DNA from: Cyanobium sp. CZS48M
GTDB lineage: Bacteria > Cyanobacteriota > Cyanobacteriia > PCC-6307 > Cyanobiaceae
Reading direction: 5' to 3'
Length of the DNA stretch: 64,000 nt
NCBI GenBank assembly: GCA_030373145.1
Contig: JAUCZK010000005.1
Span: forward strand, 62,001-126,000
Part shown: positions 43,275 through 52,382 of the stretch, one piece after another
How positions within the stretch are numbered: the first letter of the stretch is position 1
Layout: each line of letters starts with the position of its first letter
The notes under the pieces: generated by a model
Databases searched by the model: none
What the model was told of the DNA's origin: nothing
What the model saw: only the letters and a program-made list of their open reading frames with translations
Made by a program: the position numbers and the translations under genes

Positions 43275-45284
43275 TCAGCAGCCGCGCCTGGGCTTCTCCT
43301 GATAACCCCAGAGATTGCCCAGCACCTTTTTGACGTAAAGACGGGTTTCCGGGTACGGGATCGCCTCCACCCAGAGTTCCGGCTCGCTCTGCAGTCGGGC
43401 GTCACGCCAGCCGGCGACGGCGCCTGGACCGGCGTTGTAGCTGGCGATCACCAGAAAGGGGTTGCCAGCCCAGAAGCCGAGCAGTTGAGTGAGGTATTTC
43501 GCCCCCAGTTCGGCATTGAAGGCGGGCTCCCGCAGCTGTTCGCCGCTGACCGCCCCCCCGGCCAGCTCAGCCGCCGTTTCCGGCATCAGTTGCAGGAGGC
43601 CAATGGCCCCCGCCACCGATCCCACCCCTGGGGTGAAGCGTGATTCCTGCCGCGCCACCGCCAGCAGCAGGGTGGGGTCCAGTCCATGGCGGGCCGCCGC
43701 AGCGCTGAAGGCCTCGCCATGGCGCAGCGGCAGCAGCGCCCGCTGCAGGGGCAGGGTGGTGGGGCAGGTGCCACCGGCCCAGCGCAGGTTCGCCTCATCC
43801 AGCTGGCCAAGGCCGGTCCAGTCGTCGCCGACGCCCTGCCGCAGCCGCCCCTCCAGGGTCAGCTCCTGGGGGGAGGTGGGGGTGGCCGATGGACGCTCCT
43901 GACGCCATTGCTCCCAGGCCTCCAGGTTGAGGGCCAGGCGCCAGAGCTGATCAAGCTGGGGCTGACCGCTCTCCAGGGGCCGCCAGGGCTGGGCCGGCAG
44001 GGTGATGGGGCCGCTCGCCCTCAGACGCAGTTCGGGCCGTTCGCCCAGCTGAACTCTGCTGCGCCAGGCGTAGTAACTCCAGGGCACCCGCTGCAGCACC
44101 GCCTGCCAGCTGCGGCGGGCGGCGGGCTGCTGCCCCAGCTGCTGTTGGGCCATGCCCTGCCAGAACAGCTGGCGCACCGCCAGGGGCGGCGGCAGGCTCT
44201 CGGGCGGCAGGGCCTGCAACAGCGCCAGGGCATCGGCGGCTTTCCCTTTGAGCAGGGCGGTGCGGGCCAGCTCCCACTGCAGGTCCCAGCTGGCGGGATC
44301 CTTTGGCCAGCGCCGCAGCACCGATCGCCAGTTGCCACCGCCATCCAGCACCAGCCTGGCCTGCACCGGCGCGCTCTGGCGCAGGGGTTCCGGCAGCTGC
44401 AGCAACTGGGCCGGGGTCACCGTGGGCGCGGGGGTCTGGGCCAGCAGGCGCACGGCCTCCAGGGCTTCGGGCCGCTGGCTCTGGCCTTGGCTGAGGGCCA
44501 GCAGACGCGCCACCCCGGCCTTGGTTTCGGCGGGGTCTCCCTTCAACAGAGCGCGGCCGATCTCCAGCTCCTGGCCGGGCTCGGCCCGCCCCGATCCCAG
44601 GCAGCTCAGGGCCCTGGTGCTGTCCCCCAGCCGGGCCAGACCCGCCGCCAGCGTGCCCCGCTCGGCGGCGCCCAGGGGCGTCGCTGGCTGGGAGCAGATC
44701 TGGCGCAGGCGACCGCCCGCTCCGGGCCAGCGCGGACCCCAGCGAGCCAGATGCAGGGCCCCCTGCTGGCGCTGGACGGGCTTGGGCCCCAGCTCCAGGG
44801 CGGCCGCCAGGGCGGCGGGGTGGGCCGGGAAGCGACGCAGCAGCTCGAGGCGTTGGCTCGGATTCTCGCGGCCGAGGGAATAGAGCGCATCGGCGCTGGA
44901 GGGAGCCTCGGGGAACCGCTGCAGCAGCTCCTTCCACTCGGAGCTGGCCGAGAGGCCCTGGGCTTCCAAGGCCAGGGCCTCTCGCTTCAAGGCCACAGGG
45001 GCCAGTGGGCCCGGTCCCCAGCCCTGCCCCTGCAGCAGCTGGATCTGGCGGGCGGGGTCGTCGCTGCTGGTGGCGGGCAGCAGCAGCAGGCTGGCCTCCC
45101 GGCGCCGCTCGGGATCGGGATCCCAGCGGCGGATGCGCTCCAGGCTGAGGGTTGAGCTCTCAGGGGAGAGCAGGGGCCGCTGCAGCAGCAGCAGGCGTCC
45201 CAGCAGCAGCAGTCCGGCGCAGCCGGCCACGGCGAAGGCCAGCGGCAGAGGCCAGCGGCGGCCGACAGGGGTGGGGTTTGGCAC
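43275..45284 (-). CDS. Soluble lytic transglycosylase (Slt-like)
   Basis: The 669-residue protein has an N-terminal hydrophobic signal/anchor (LPLAFAVAGCAGLLLLGRLL), about 430 residues of TPR-like helices, and a C-terminal GH23 domain. The GH23 domain shows LLLAVARQESRFTPGVGSVA (catalytic Glu), GLLQLMPETA and LVIASYNAGPGAVAGW, then YVKKVLGNLWGYQEK. It cleaves peptidoglycan to anhydromuropeptides in the periplasm. The start GTG 45284 is taken from the track. It is convergent with the membrane protein gene, 10 bases away. Confidence 0.93.
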   Translation of the reverse strand: MPNPTPVGRRWPLPLAFAVAGCAGLLLLGRLLLLQRPLLSPESSTLSLERIRRWDPDPERRREASLLLLPATSSDDPARQIQLLQGQGWGPGPLAPVALKREALALEAQGLSASSEWKELLQRFPEAPSSADALYSLGRENPSQRLELLRRFPAHPAALAAALELGPKPVQRQQGALHLARWGPRWPGAGGRLRQICSQPATPLGAAERGTLAAGLARLGDSTRALSCLGSGRAEPGQELEIGRALLKGDPAETKAGVARLLALSQGQSQRPEALEAVRLLAQTPAPTVTPAQLLQLPEPLRQSAPVQARLVLDGGGNWRSVLRRWPKDPASWDLQWELARTALLKGKAADALALLQALPPESLPPPLAVRQLFWQGMAQQQLGQQPAARRSWQAVLQRVPWSYYAWRSRVQLGERPELRLRASGPITLPAQPWRPLESGQPQLDQLWRLALNLEAWEQWRQERPSATPTSPQELTLEGRLRQGVGDDWTGLGQLDEANLRWAGGTCPTTLPLQRALLPLRHGEAFSAAAARHGLDPTLLLAVARQESRFTPGVGSVAGAIGLLQLMPETAAELAGGAVSGEQLREPAFNAELGAKYLTQLLGFWAGNPFLVIASYNAGPGAVAGWRDARLQSEPELWVEAIPYPETRLYVKKVLGNLWGYQEKPRRGC

Positions 45285-45348
45285 GGACAGGGCAGGGCAG
45301 GCCGCTGGGGCTTTGGCATTCTGGGGTTTGTGTCTTCCTCTCAGGCCT

Positions 45349-45561
45349 GTGCCCCTGTCCTGGCCCCGCTGGTCGGCTCAACTCCCTGGTGCCACAGGGC
45401 GCCGGCGGGCGCTACTGGTGCTCGGGGTGGCACTGGGCGTCTACGTGCTGAGGCCGCTGGTGCCCCTGCTCTGGGTGCCGGGATGGGTGGTGGGCGGTCT
45501 GCTGCTCTGGGCGGTGATCGAGCTGCTGCGCTGGGCCTGGTGGCCGAAGCGCTGGCGCTGA
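45349..45561 (+). CDS. Possible small membrane protein upstream of glmM
   Basis: The frame ending at 45561 encodes about 70 residues with two close hydrophobic segments (RALLVLGVALGVYVLRPLVP and WVVGGLLLWAVIELLRWAWW) and a basic end. GTG 45349 or TTG 45328 could start it; no ATG is available. The track version is longer because it reads antisense through the transglycosylase gene. The pattern of membrane segments supports a gene, but the weak start lowers confidence. glmM begins 51 bases later. Confidence 0.5.
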   Translation: MPLSWPRWSAQLPGATGRRRALLVLGVALGVYVLRPLVPLLWVPGWVVGGLLLWAVIELLRWAWWPKRWR

Positions 45562-45612
45562 GCTGTGGTGGTGGCCGGTCGGCTTAGCCTGAATTTTTTC
45601 CTCCCCCACCTG

Positions 45613-47022
45613 ATGCTGGAGCTGGCTTCGTCCCCCATCGGCGCCCCCCTCGGGGAGGCCTGCACCGGTTTCGGTACCGATGGCATCCGGGGGCAGGTGG
45701 GCAGCCTGATCACACCGCTGCTGGCCCTGCAGGTGGGCTACTGGTGCGGCCGGGTGCTGCCGGCGGAGCGCCCGGTGCTGATCGGCATGGACTCCCGCAA
45801 CAGCGGCCCGATGCTGGCCGCTGCCCTCACCGCCGGACTGACCGCCGCTGGTCGGGAGGTGTGGAACCTGGGGCTGTGCCCCACCCCCGCGGTGCCCGGC
45901 ACGATCCGCCGGGCCGGAGCCGCCGGTGGCCTGATGGTCTCCGCCAGCCACAACCCCCCCGGCGACAACGGCATCAAGGTGTTCGGGCCTACGGGCGACA
46001 AGATCGACCGAACCCTGCAGGCGGCGATCGAGGCGGGGCTGCGCGGAGACGAGGCCGCCACGATCCAGACCACGGGCCTGAGCGGCCCCCGCGGCTGTGG
46101 CCCGGCCCATCAACGAGAGGATCTGCTCGAGAACTACCGCGAAGCGCTGATCGCCAGCGTCGCCGGGCGGCGTCTGGATGGCTGCCGCATCGTGCTGGAT
46201 CTCTGCTGGGGCTCAGCCACCGCCTGCGGCGCCGAGGTGTTCCGGGCCCTGGGGGCCGACCTGACGGTGCTGCACGGCGAACCCGATGGACAGCGCATCA
46301 ATGTGTCCTGCGGCAGCACCCACCTGGAGGCCCTGCGCCAGGCGGTGCTGCACTCAGGTGCCCAGATGGGCTTCGCCTTCGATGGCGATGCCGATCGGAT
46401 GATGGCGGTCGACGGCAAAGGCCGGGTCGTCGATGGCGACCAGGTGCTCTACCTCTGGGGGGGCGAGCTGCTGGAGAGTGGCGATCTGCCTGGCCGGCTG
46501 CTGGTGGCCACCGTGATGTCGAACCTGGGCTTCGAGCGGGCCTGGCAGGCCCGGGGCGGCCTGCTGCAGCGCACCGATGTGGGCGATCAGCACGTGCATG
46601 CGGCGATGGCCGCAAGCGGGGCCGGCCTCGGGGGCGAGCAGTCGGGCCATATTCTCTCGGCTCAGCACGGCATGAGTGGCGACGGTCTGCTCACCGCCCT
46701 GCAGGTGGCCACGCTGATCCACAACGGCACCGGCTCGCTGGCCGACTGGATGGAAGCCAGCTTCGAGCCCTATCCCCAGGCCCTGGTCAACGTCACCGTG
46801 CCCGACAGGAGCCGTCGCCAGCAGTGGCAGCGCTGCGATCCCCTGCGCCAGGCCGTCGAGCAGGCCGAGACCGCCATGGCCGGCAGCGGCCGGGTGCTGG
46901 TGCGCGCCAGCGGCACCGAACCGCTGCTGCGGGTGATGGTGGAGGCGGCGGAGCAGCAGGCTGTCGATCACTGGTCGTCGCACCTGGCGGCGCTGGCCGC
47001 GGCTCACCTCAACCGGGCCTGA
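45613..47022 (+). CDS. glmM: Phosphoglucosamine mutase
   Basis: GlmM interconverts glucosamine-6- and -1-phosphate toward UDP-GlcNAc. The 469-residue protein has FGTDGIRGQVG, the phosphoserine loop GGLMVSASHNPPGDNGIKVF, the metal loop FAFDGDADRMMAVD, the sugar loop GGEQSGHIL and the phosphate-binding RASGTEPLLRVM. GTDGIRG and the ASHNPPGDNG loop identify GlmM over PGM. I chose ATG 45613 over the GTG at 45565. It overlaps the next minus-strand gene by 14 bases. Confidence 0.95.
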   Translation: MLELASSPIGAPLGEACTGFGTDGIRGQVGSLITPLLALQVGYWCGRVLPAERPVLIGMDSRNSGPMLAAALTAGLTAAGREVWNLGLCPTPAVPGTIRRAGAAGGLMVSASHNPPGDNGIKVFGPTGDKIDRTLQAAIEAGLRGDEAATIQTTGLSGPRGCGPAHQREDLLENYREALIASVAGRRLDGCRIVLDLCWGSATACGAEVFRALGADLTVLHGEPDGQRINVSCGSTHLEALRQAVLHSGAQMGFAFDGDADRMMAVDGKGRVVDGDQVLYLWGGELLESGDLPGRLLVATVMSNLGFERAWQARGGLLQRTDVGDQHVHAAMAASGAGLGGEQSGHILSAQHGMSGDGLLTALQVATLIHNGTGSLADWMEASFEPYPQALVNVTVPDRSRRQQWQRCDPLRQAVEQAETAMAGSGRVLVRASGTEPLLRVMVEAAEQQAVDHWSSHLAALAAAHLNRA

Positions 47023-48046
47023 GCGCACCAGGGTCAGGCGAAGTGGAGTTGAGCGCGGCCTGGGGCCTCTCCAGGCTGAGAAGCCCGGCGGCCAGTTGCA
47101 GGGCCCCCTGGCAGGCATCTCCGCGGGGAGGCACCAGCTGGGCCTGCGGTAGGACCAGCCTCAGGCGGCGTTGATAGGCCGCGCTGAAGAGGCTGAGGTG
47201 TTCCAGGGCCCCGCCCAGGCCGCAGACCTCACCGCCTTGAAGGTCGAGGGCCTGGGCCACACCAGCCACCAGCTCCACCAGTCCCCGGGCCGAGCGCTCC
47301 AGCACTGAGTTGGCGTCGGGATCGCCGGCTTCCGCCAGGGCATGCACCGCCGGGGCCAGCCGTGCGAAGCCGGCGGCGCCGAAGCCAGGCTCCACCACCA
47401 TCGCCTTGATCCGCTGGGGGGTGATGGTGCCGTCCCCCAGGGCCGCCCAGAGGCGGCTGCGAAAGTCGCTCTCGTGCCGTCGGCCGTCGGCCATCTCCAG
47501 AGAGCGGATCAGGGCATCGCGGCCGATGTCGCAGGCTGAGCCGGCCTGATCCAGCAGCCAGCCCCAGCCACCGCAGCGGTGCTCGTCCCCACTGCTGTTG
47601 CGGCCCAGGGCGATGCAGCCGGTGCCGCTGATCACCACGATGCCCGGGCCGCCGCCAAAGGCGCCCAGCAGGGCGGTGCGCTCATCTCCGCTCACCAGCA
47701 CGCGCTCCAGCGGCAACCCGATTGCAGCGGCGGCCAGGGTGGTGCCGAGGCGCTGCACCGCGCTGCCCTGCTCGATGCCGCTGGCCCCAACGGCAGCGGC
47801 ATCGAGCAGGGCCGTGGACAGGGCCTGCTCACCCTTGCTGGCAGCGGCGGCGCGGGCCCGCTGAAGGCTGAGGCGCAGGGCGGCGCTGAAGCGCTCCTCG
47901 CCAGCGGCCGCTGCCAGGTGGCTCACTCCGGGCCCGTCGCCTTCAGCCAGCACCCGCAGGCTGCCGTCGCTGTGGCGATCGGCCAGGCGGCAGGTGGTGT
48001 GGGTCTGGCCGGCATCGAAGCCCGCCAGCAAGACTGGCTCAGGCAT
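47009..48046 (-). CDS. BadF/BadG/BcrA/BcrD-type ATPase, probably an amino-sugar kinase
   Basis: The 345-residue protein has the ASKHA fold: phosphate-1 loop LLAGFDAGQTHTTCRLADR, VLVSGDERTALLGAFGGG, phosphate-2 GIVVISGTGCIALGRNS, and adenosine loop VCGLGGALEHLSLF. Closest family function is N-acetylglucosamine kinase; the distant Bcr-type reductase activators carry Cys ligands not seen here. A role in recycling GlcNAc would suit the adjacent glmM, but they are convergent, not one operon. It is the last gene of the ictB unit (8-base overlap). Confidence 0.82.
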   Translation of the reverse strand: MPEPVLLAGFDAGQTHTTCRLADRHSDGSLRVLAEGDGPGVSHLAAAAGEERFSAALRLSLQRARAAAASKGEQALSTALLDAAAVGASGIEQGSAVQRLGTTLAAAAIGLPLERVLVSGDERTALLGAFGGGPGIVVISGTGCIALGRNSSGDEHRCGGWGWLLDQAGSACDIGRDALIRSLEMADGRRHESDFRSRLWAALGDGTITPQRIKAMVVEPGFGAAGFARLAPAVHALAEAGDPDANSVLERSARGLVELVAGVAQALDLQGGEVCGLGGALEHLSLFSAAYQRRLRLVLPQAQLVPPRGDACQGALQLAAGLLSLERPQAALNSTSPDPGALRPG

Positions 48047-49382
48047 CCGAGTCCGCAGCCGGCAGGGTGGCCAGGGTGGCGAGGCAGAACCAGCCGGTCA
48101 GCTGCACCTCAGGGCGGAAGAAGATCGTGTCGGTGAGGCCCTGCACGCAGAGTCCCAGGATCGCCGCCACGGCCCCCAGGGCCGGCAACACCTGGGGGTG
48201 CTCCCGCCGCAGCTGGGCCAGGCCCTGGCGCAGGCTGCACTGCAGCAGGCCCAGTCCCGCCAGCAGGCCGGGGATGCCCCCCTCCACCGCCAGCTCCAGG
48301 GGGATCGAGTAGGCGCTGAGGGCGTTGAACTTCGGTTGCTGATAGAGCGGATAGATCAGGTTGAAGATCGTGTTGCCAGGGCCGATGCCCAGCCAGGGCC
48401 GGTCGTGGACCATCTGCAGCGCCGCCATCCAGACGTTGATGCGGAAGTTGTTGGAGCTGTCCTCGCGGCCCGCCACCAGGCTCAGCACCCGCACCCGCAG
48501 CGGCTCGATCTGACTCACCGCCAGCACCAGCACCAGACCGCCCCCCAGCAGCAGCACCAGGGGAAACAGACGGCGCAGCAGGGGGGACCAGTGGCGGCTG
48601 GTGCGCAGAGCCAGCAGCAGGGCCAGGCTGCCCAGGGCCGCCACCATGCCCAGCCAGCCCCCACGGCTGTAGGTGAGCAGCAGGGCCACCGCACCGATCA
48701 GCAGTGCTGAGAGGGCATAGAGGCGGGCCATCGGGCGCCGCCAGCGCAGCAGCGCCACCGCCGCCAGGGGCAGGATCGGCAGCAGGTAGCCCGCCAGCAG
48801 GTTGGGGTTGTCGAGGGTGCTGTAAATGCGCACCGTGCCCTCGGCCACCGAATTGGGATCCGACCAGCGGGCCAGGGCAGAGCTGTCGCCATAGAGCTGG
48901 CGGATGCCGATCACCGCCGTGATCAGTTGCCCGCCCAGCAGGGCCGCCACGATCCGGTCCCACCAGGGGGGAGCACTGGCCAGCAGCTGGCGCATCAGGG
49001 CGTAGACGCCCAGGTAGCTGAGCAGCTTGAGCAGGCCCTTGGCGGCGGCGACGGGTACGGGCGAGAAGCCGGTGGAGAGCACCGCCACCGCCAGCATCAC
49101 CAGCAGCCAGCCGCTGAGCCGGCCGATGCGGCCGGCGGGGGTGCAGAGGGCCCAGATCAGCCAGAGCAGGCCACTGGAGACGATCAGCAGACTCAGCCCG
49201 GCCCTGGTGACCAGCGGCAGCCCCGCCATCAGCGCGCAGAGCACCAACCCGCAGAGCAGGGGCAGGTGCCGGGCCAGGGGCCCGGCCGAGGATCGGGCGA
49301 ACAGGCCCTGCCAGCGCAGCAGCCAGGGCACCCGCCCCTCCCGCTCCGCTGAGGCGATGGCGTGGGCGGTGGGGGTGGACAT
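48039..49382 (-). CDS. ictB: IctB family membrane protein (O-antigen ligase fold)
   Basis: IctB was first linked to inorganic carbon accumulation; its fold is that of O-antigen ligases (Wzy_C). The 447-residue protein has about ten helices and the loop LTYSRGGWLGMVAALGSLAL, SNNFRINVWMAALQMVHDRP and WLGIGPGNTIFNLIYPLYQ, matching IctB. Its ATG overlaps the trmB stop by one to two bases and its end overlaps the kinase gene, so it sits inside a four-gene unit. Whether it acts on carbon or glycans is unresolved. Confidence 0.9.
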   Translation of the reverse strand: MSTPTAHAIASAEREGRVPWLLRWQGLFARSSAGPLARHLPLLCGLVLCALMAGLPLVTRAGLSLLIVSSGLLWLIWALCTPAGRIGRLSGWLLVMLAVAVLSTGFSPVPVAAAKGLLKLLSYLGVYALMRQLLASAPPWWDRIVAALLGGQLITAVIGIRQLYGDSSALARWSDPNSVAEGTVRIYSTLDNPNLLAGYLLPILPLAAVALLRWRRPMARLYALSALLIGAVALLLTYSRGGWLGMVAALGSLALLLALRTSRHWSPLLRRLFPLVLLLGGGLVLVLAVSQIEPLRVRVLSLVAGREDSSNNFRINVWMAALQMVHDRPWLGIGPGNTIFNLIYPLYQQPKFNALSAYSIPLELAVEGGIPGLLAGLGLLQCSLRQGLAQLRREHPQVLPALGAVAAILGLCVQGLTDTIFFRPEVQLTGWFCLATLATLPAADSDA

Positions 49383-50053
49383 CAGTGGCCGGCGGGGCTG
49401 GCCGACGGATTATGGGCGCCTTCGGCCCTGCGGCGGTAGAGCACCCGGTACACCGGCAGCCCCTGGGCGAGCACGATCCGCTCCCGCTCCGTCGGCACCG
49501 GCAGTGGGTTGTCAGTCCGCCAAGGACGCCCATCTTCCGCTGGCCGCAGGAACCAGCCGCTGGCTTCGCTGAGGGCCACCATCGGCTCGATCACCGCGGT
49601 CACATCGCTCTGCAGGAACAGCTCGCCCCCCTCGGCCAGGGCCGCGGCCAGAGCCTCCAGCAGATCGCTCTGCAGCACCCGTCGCTTGTGGTGCCGGCTC
49701 TTGAACCAGGGGTCGGGGAACTGGATCGTCACCCGTTGCAGCCGCCCGGCCGGCAGGGCCCGCAGCCAGCCCAGCAGACTCACATTGGCGTTGCAGAACA
49801 GGAAGCGCAGGTTGCTGCTGGCCTGCGCCAGGCGGTCGCGCTCGGCGGCCTCCACCAGCGGCCGGCGGATCTCGACCCCCAGGAAGTTCCACCCAGGCTG
49901 GAGCGGTGCCATCGCCAGCAGGAAGCGGCCTCGGGCACTGCCGATGTCGAGGTGGAGCGGCTGCTGTGGCCGCTCGAACAGGTCCGCCGGTGCTGGCAGC
50001 TCAAGCGGTTGCTGGTGCACCCGCGAGAGGGGGTTGACGTGCTGGCGCACCAC
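49382..50053 (-). CDS. trmB: tRNA (guanine-N7-)-methyltransferase
   Basis: TrmB makes m7G46 in tRNA with SAM. The 223-residue enzyme has the SAM loop [31 protein letters not shown], the catalytic region [18 protein letters not shown] and the late [17 protein letters not shown] tail. The start is GTG 50053, three bases after the FIST gene stop. The tight packing points to cotranscription with FIST and ictB. Confidence 0.95.
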   Translation of the reverse strand: MVRQHVNPLSRVHQQPLELPAPADLFERPQQPLHLDIGSARGRFLLAMAPLQPGWNFLGVEIRRPLVEAAERDRLAQASSNLRFLFCNANVSLLGWLRALPAGRLQRVTIQFPDPWFKSRHHKRRVLQSDLLEALAAALAEGGELFLQSDVTAVIEPMVALSEASGWFLRPAEDGRPWRTDNPLPVPTERERIVLAQGLPVYRVLYRRRAEGAHNPSASPAGH

Positions 50054-50056
50054 CGC

Positions 50057-51364
50057 TCAGGCCTCAGGCGGCTCTGCTGATACCGCGGCGTCCGGGCGGG
50101 GCACCAGGAAGCCCCAGCTGGCGGTGTAGCCATGCAGATAGGTGCTGCCCGCCACCGGCCCGATCTCGCCGTTGCAGAAGGCCCCGGCCATGGGCAGCTC
50201 CGGAAACTCCCCCTGGGCAATCCTCACGTCGCCATCGGCTTCGCCGTAGAGGCCCTTGCCCCGGCCCAGACAGGCGAAGAGCAGGCCCGCCAGGGGCGGC
50301 TCGGATCCCCTGGCCTGGCTGCGCAGCAGTTGCCGCAGCTCCTGGCGGGAGGCGTCGGCATCCCGGAGCTGGAACTGCACCTGCTGGCCCACCCTCAGGC
50401 GCTCGGCCACCGCCACCGCTCCGTTGCGGGGATCCACCCCGATCAGATTTCTCACCAAAAAGGCCGTGGTCTCGCCGTTGTCGCCGCCGCCGGCCATGTT
50501 GAAACTGTTGCGGGCCACACCGAGGAAGAGCGAGTGGCGCACCAGTTCCCGCTCGGCGGGGTTGAGGGTCTGGAGGATCGTCTGCAGGCAGTTCACCGGT
50601 GTGTTCTGCTGGTCGCCGCGGCTCAGCTGCAGCACCACATTGCGCTCGGCCTGCTCGATCTCGAACACCGGACCGATCGGTCGGCAGCCCTGGGCCACCA
50701 ACGGATCGATGGTCCAGCTGCCGCCGATCAGGCAGCCCACGGCGCCGGTCACCACCCGGTCGTCGAACAGCAGGGATCCATGGCTGGCGCTGTGGGGGCC
50801 GGCGATCCCCCCCACCTTGGCCAGGCCCGGGAAGGCGTAATCCAGGCCGCTGATCAGATCGTTGATGGCCTGGCAGGTGGGGTCCACCAGCAGCACCATG
50901 GCGTTGGCCCGTGCCGGATCGGCACCCACCCAGTCGATCCAGACGCGGCTGTCACCATCGAGATCGGGCAGCTGATCGGTGTCGAGCTCGAACAGCTGCA
51001 ATTCGGCTCCCGGCAGACGCAGCAGCATCACGCTCAGGGCCGGCTCCTGCTCCACCTCATGGGCGCTGCCGCCCGCCCCGGTGCCCACTACTCCACCGCC
51101 GGCGGCGCCCAGCCAGTGGCGGGCCTTCAGACGGGTGCGCAACAGGGGCATCAGCCGCTGCAGGTCGCTGGCGTAGCTGGTGGAGCAGAACACCAGCGCC
51201 AAGTCCGCCTCGCCCCGGACCGCGGCGCCGAAGCCCTTGGCATTGAGCTGCTGCACCACCTCGCTGACGGCGTCTTCGAGGGAGGGCAGGCGTGAGAGCG
51301 CCGTGCGGCAGGACGCCTGCTCATCACCGCGGCGGAGCCAGGAGAACAGGGGAGGCGCAGGCAT
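50057..51364 (-). CDS. FIST N/C-domain signal protein
   Basis: FIST domains bind small ligands and are found in signalling proteins. The 435-residue protein has the FIST_N region (ADLALVFCSTSYASDLQRLM, HWLGAAGGGVVGTGAGG, GGIAGPHSASHGSLLF) and a FIST_C region (FLVRNLIGVDPRNGAVAVAE, GLLFACLGRGKGLYGEADGD, PMAGAFCNGEIGPVAGSTYL). No output domain is attached, so it probably acts with a partner. ATG 51364 is chosen over the TTG at 51367. Its start is only 22 bases from the divergent DUF3177 gene. Confidence 0.88.
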   Translation of the reverse strand: MPAPPLFSWLRRGDEQASCRTALSRLPSLEDAVSEVVQQLNAKGFGAAVRGEADLALVFCSTSYASDLQRLMPLLRTRLKARHWLGAAGGGVVGTGAGGSAHEVEQEPALSVMLLRLPGAELQLFELDTDQLPDLDGDSRVWIDWVGADPARANAMVLLVDPTCQAINDLISGLDYAFPGLAKVGGIAGPHSASHGSLLFDDRVVTGAVGCLIGGSWTIDPLVAQGCRPIGPVFEIEQAERNVVLQLSRGDQQNTPVNCLQTILQTLNPAERELVRHSLFLGVARNSFNMAGGGDNGETTAFLVRNLIGVDPRNGAVAVAERLRVGQQVQFQLRDADASRQELRQLLRSQARGSEPPLAGLLFACLGRGKGLYGEADGDVRIAQGEFPELPMAGAFCNGEIGPVAGSTYLHGYTASWGFLVPRPDAAVSAEPPEA

Positions 51365-51386
51365 CAACCGAACTTACTGGTGAAGC

Positions 51387-52037
51387 ATGGCGCGGATAAT
51401 GGCGCCTTCCCGTACCCAAGCTGTGCCCGACCTGCTGTACCGCACCCTGGTGTGGCTCGACTTCCGTCTGGCGGTGGTCTTCACCCTTGGTCTGCCCCTG
51501 GTGCTGCTGGTCTGGGCGGCGTGGCGGCGGGAGGGGGCGCTGCTGCGGTTGATGGGCATCTATTGGAAGGTGGCCAGCCTGTCGGCGATCGCGGTGCTCT
51601 TGTTCGTCGACGCCCGGCCCCTGGCCTATCCGCTGATGGTCGTGGCCAAGCTGCTCATGGTGGCGTCGCTCTGGTTCTGGGTGGATCTGAACGAGGAACT
51701 GGCTGATCTGCCCCCCTGGCGGCCGCTGCCGCTGGCAGTGCGCAGCTGGCGCTGGGCCCTCACGGCCTTCGGCCTGCTGGGGGCCGCACTGGGAGTGGGT
51801 GCCATGGGCTGCGGTCTTGGCGCGACGGGCACGGCCTTCTGCCAGACCTGGCTGGAGGCGCCCCGTCGCCTGCACGGTGGGGCCGCCCAGGTGTTCTCCT
51901 TCGTGTTCGGCGCCGACCTCACCCCCACCCTCACCGCCTTTTTCGGCTACCTGGCCCTGGTGGCCTACGTGGTGGGCCTGATGCAGTGGATCCTGGTGCG
52001 TCTGCCCCGCCAGGGGCGGGTGGCGGGAGGGTTCTGA
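51387..52037 (+). CDS. DUF3177 family membrane protein
   Basis: The 216-residue protein has about six hydrophobic helices, with YRTLVWLDFRLAVVFTLGLP near the start, AYPLMVVAKLLMVASLWFWV, and FFGYLALVAYVVGLMQWILV at the end. It matches a cyanobacterial membrane family of unknown function. A second in-frame ATG at 51399 is also possible. Its stop overlaps the start of the next gene (TGATG), so the pair is cotranscribed. Confidence 0.8.
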   Translation: MARIMAPSRTQAVPDLLYRTLVWLDFRLAVVFTLGLPLVLLVWAAWRREGALLRLMGIYWKVASLSAIAVLLFVDARPLAYPLMVVAKLLMVASLWFWVDLNEELADLPPWRPLPLAVRSWRWALTAFGLLGAALGVGAMGCGLGATGTAFCQTWLEAPRRLHGGAAQVFSFVFGADLTPTLTAFFGYLALVAYVVGLMQWILVRLPRQGRVAGGF

Positions 52038-52360
52038 TGGTGGTCGCTTTGCTGGCCCAGCTGGAAGCGATCAGCCGCGGCAGGCCTGACCGTGTCCTGC
52101 GTCTGCGGGGCACTCTCCCCTCGTTGGTGGGTCCAGGGGGCGAAGAAGGGACAGAGGAGGAGTTCGAACTGCTGATCTTCCGAGGCTTTTCCAGCAGCGT
52201 GACCCATCCCACCGCCTTCGATCCCGATCAGCCGGCGCTGCCGGAGGGGGCAAGCCTGGGGAGCGCCGAGCTCCTGCAGGGGCCAATGAACCCAGAGTCT
52301 GAGCTGGTGCTGGCCGGACCAGAGCCGGTGGAGAGATTCCTAGACCCTGACCGCTGGTGA
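52037..52360 (+). CDS. Conserved hypothetical soluble protein, 107 residues
   Basis: The protein reads EAISRGRPDRVLRLRGTLPS, then EFELLIFRGFSSSVTHPTAF and DPDQPALPEGASLG, a strand-rich compact pattern that appears conserved among cyanobacteria and plastids, though I cannot name the family. ATG 52037 overlaps the DUF3177 stop. The stop lies in a 15-bp hairpin that marks the edge of the accessory segment. Confidence 0.72.
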   Translation: MVVALLAQLEAISRGRPDRVLRLRGTLPSLVGPGGEEGTEEEFELLIFRGFSSSVTHPTAFDPDQPALPEGASLGSAELLQGPMNPESELVLAGPEPVERFLDPDRW

Positions 52361-52382
52361 GTTTCGTTCACTAGCGGTCAGG
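52346..52382 (+). other. 15-bp inverted repeat over the stop codon at the accessory boundary
   Basis: CCTGACCGCTGGTGA and TCACTAGCGGTCAGG pair at all 15 positions (one G-T) around a 7-base loop. The left arm is the end of the coding region, including its TGA. No T-run follows. It may be an RNA 3' end or one side of an old insertion; sequence becomes AT-rich just beyond. Confidence 0.55.

Noticed and set aside
43686-45155. 489-residue plus-strand ORF
   Set aside because: Antisense of the lytic transglycosylase; Gln/Gly/Leu-biased shadow.
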